Part shown: piece by piece, positions 63,106 through 64,000 of the stretch
How the letters are laid out: each line of letters opens with the position of its first letter
How positions within the stretch are numbered: position 1 is the first letter of the stretch
NCBI RefSeq assembly: GCF_954871325.1
Contig: NC_088779.1
Span: 3,970,846 to 4,034,845 of the forward strand
From: Gordionus sp. m RMFG-2023
Lineage: Eukaryota > Nematomorpha > Gordioida > Chordodea > Parachordodidae
Direction: 5' to 3'
DNA length: 64,000 nucleotides
The notes under the pieces: generated by a model
What the model was told of the DNA's origin: nothing
What the model saw: only the letters and a program-made list of their open reading frames with translations
Databases searched by the model: none
Made by a program: the position numbers and the translations under genes

Positions 63106-64000
63106 TGACGAAGCATCAAGTTTACTACTAGGGAAACAATCGAAAATTTTTTTTTTATTTAGTCAAACCATAAAAGAATTAAAATATATAAATAAATGTA
63201 GTTCATCTTTGTTTATGAGTAAAATATGATCTTGTACTGAATTATATAAGTTTGCTAGATTTTAATTTTCTAATAAATTTTTTATCGAAATCAATTTTAC
63301 AGTTGAACTTATAATTTATTTAATAAAAGTTAGGGGAATATCTATAAAATTATTTTACAAAATTCTAAATAAAATTATTCGCTTAAAGTAATTTTGTGCA
63401 TCAATAGTATTGTCTATTGTATATAATTGATGGGCATTATGGCTAAGCAAGGATTTATAAATTAATTCCTTTCCATGATAAAAATACACAATCTTGAATT
63501 GATATCTATTGTTATAAATGTGAAAATAATAATATATCTTTTTTTATATATAAATTTTACGTCCGTGAAATTGGCCCCACAATTTTTGATTTTCAATGGT
63601 TTATCAGTTGGTGTGATTTGTACCCGATTTGTACCGTTTTCAGTTCGATTTGTATCGTCACCGTTTTTGAGATATTCAAAGAACAAAATGGGGGGCCAAC
63701 TTCACGACAGCCCCCCAACTTTTGAACTTAAAAATAAAAAGTGCATAGGTCGATAGAGAATGATTTGTACCGTTTTCAGTTCGATTTGTACCGTTTTCAG
63801 TTCGATTTGTACCATCACCGTTTTCCAGTTATTGACCGTTGAAAATATGGCGCCAAAAATAAAAAACACTCAAAATAAAGTTTTTTAACGTACAACGATA
63901 GAGAATTTTTTTCTCTTCCTAATGATGCCTCAAATATAGCTTTATCTTCATTATTTATTTCGGAAATCAAATTTTAAACCTTATATTATAGCGTGAAGTT
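63106..64000. other. AT-rich sequence with a short tandem repeat and a hairpin
   Basis: ATTTGTACCGTTTTCAGTTCG occurs at about 63630, 63770 and 63791, with partial units around them. GGGGGGC (63690) and GCCCCCC (63710) can pair. No gene is recognised. Confidence 0.5.

Noticed and set aside
62960-63229. An 89-codon frame with membrane-like segments
   Set aside because: It lies mostly inside the third CCTAGACTGA-family MITE, so its hydrophobic look comes from AT-rich repeat sequence.

Overview
This is animal nuclear DNA, strongly AT-rich and packed with mobile elements. Two kinds of host gene point to a metazoan: a Lifeguard/TMBIM (GRINA-type) gene split by spliceosomal introns, and pieces of BTB-BACK-PHR proteins. 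I see no rRNA, tRNA, CRISPR or bacterial-style operon. The species cannot be decided. An AT-rich, intron-bearing genome with FLYWCH, BED/hAT and Ty3/gypsy repeats would suit several invertebrates, including small parasitic ones such as myxozoans, but that is only a guess.

Layout. 0.7-0.94 kb: a G-rich hAT MITE with a perfect 8-bp target duplication. 3.2-18.8 kb: two diverged direct copies of a long block (A, about 3.4-12.1 kb; B, about 14.1-18.75 kb), bounded by the same repeat of about 210 bp and each carrying a FLYWCH zinc-finger exon. Copy A was later hit by an LTR element whose interior is an inverted repeat of a gag-like zinc-knuckle gene (8106-10495). A BED-finger hAT transposon (12069-14120) sits in the boundary repeat. 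Copy B holds a LINE reverse-transcriptase relic, a LINE 3' end and a GC-rich hAT MITE. 20-44 kb: the TMBIM gene on the minus strand, with C-terminal exons at 23982-28095 and Pro/Gly/Tyr-rich N-terminal exons at 40131-40335. Its introns and flanks are full of MITEs: a Mutator-like family with 10-bp target duplications, several hAT families with 8-bp duplications, and four others. Between 27 and 29.6 kb the plus strand has short GC-richer open stretches that look coding but match no family I know. 41-48 kb: hAT relics. 48776-49507: a BACK-PHR exon, apparently intact. 50.7-52.3 kb: a gypsy gag-protease fossil. 52400-57857: a complete-looking Ty3/gypsy element on the minus strand with LTRs that read the same throughout, a perfect 5-bp target duplication, PBS, PPT, one long gag-pol frame and an extra small RRM-like frame in its leader. 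58.6-59.3 kb: a gypsy integrase fossil. 59.4-61.6 kb: a 2-kb hAT element nested inside a terminal repeat of a Mutator-like MITE. 62.0-62.5 kb: a BTB domain in three short exons.

The genes do not form a pathway together. The host genes are scattered in a repeat landscape built mostly by cut-and-paste DNA transposons. The most promising points for follow-up are the RRM-like leader frame of the young gypsy element, the palindromic LTR element, the Mutator-like MITE family beside the FLYWCH exons, and the unassigned coding-like stretches inside the TMBIM introns.
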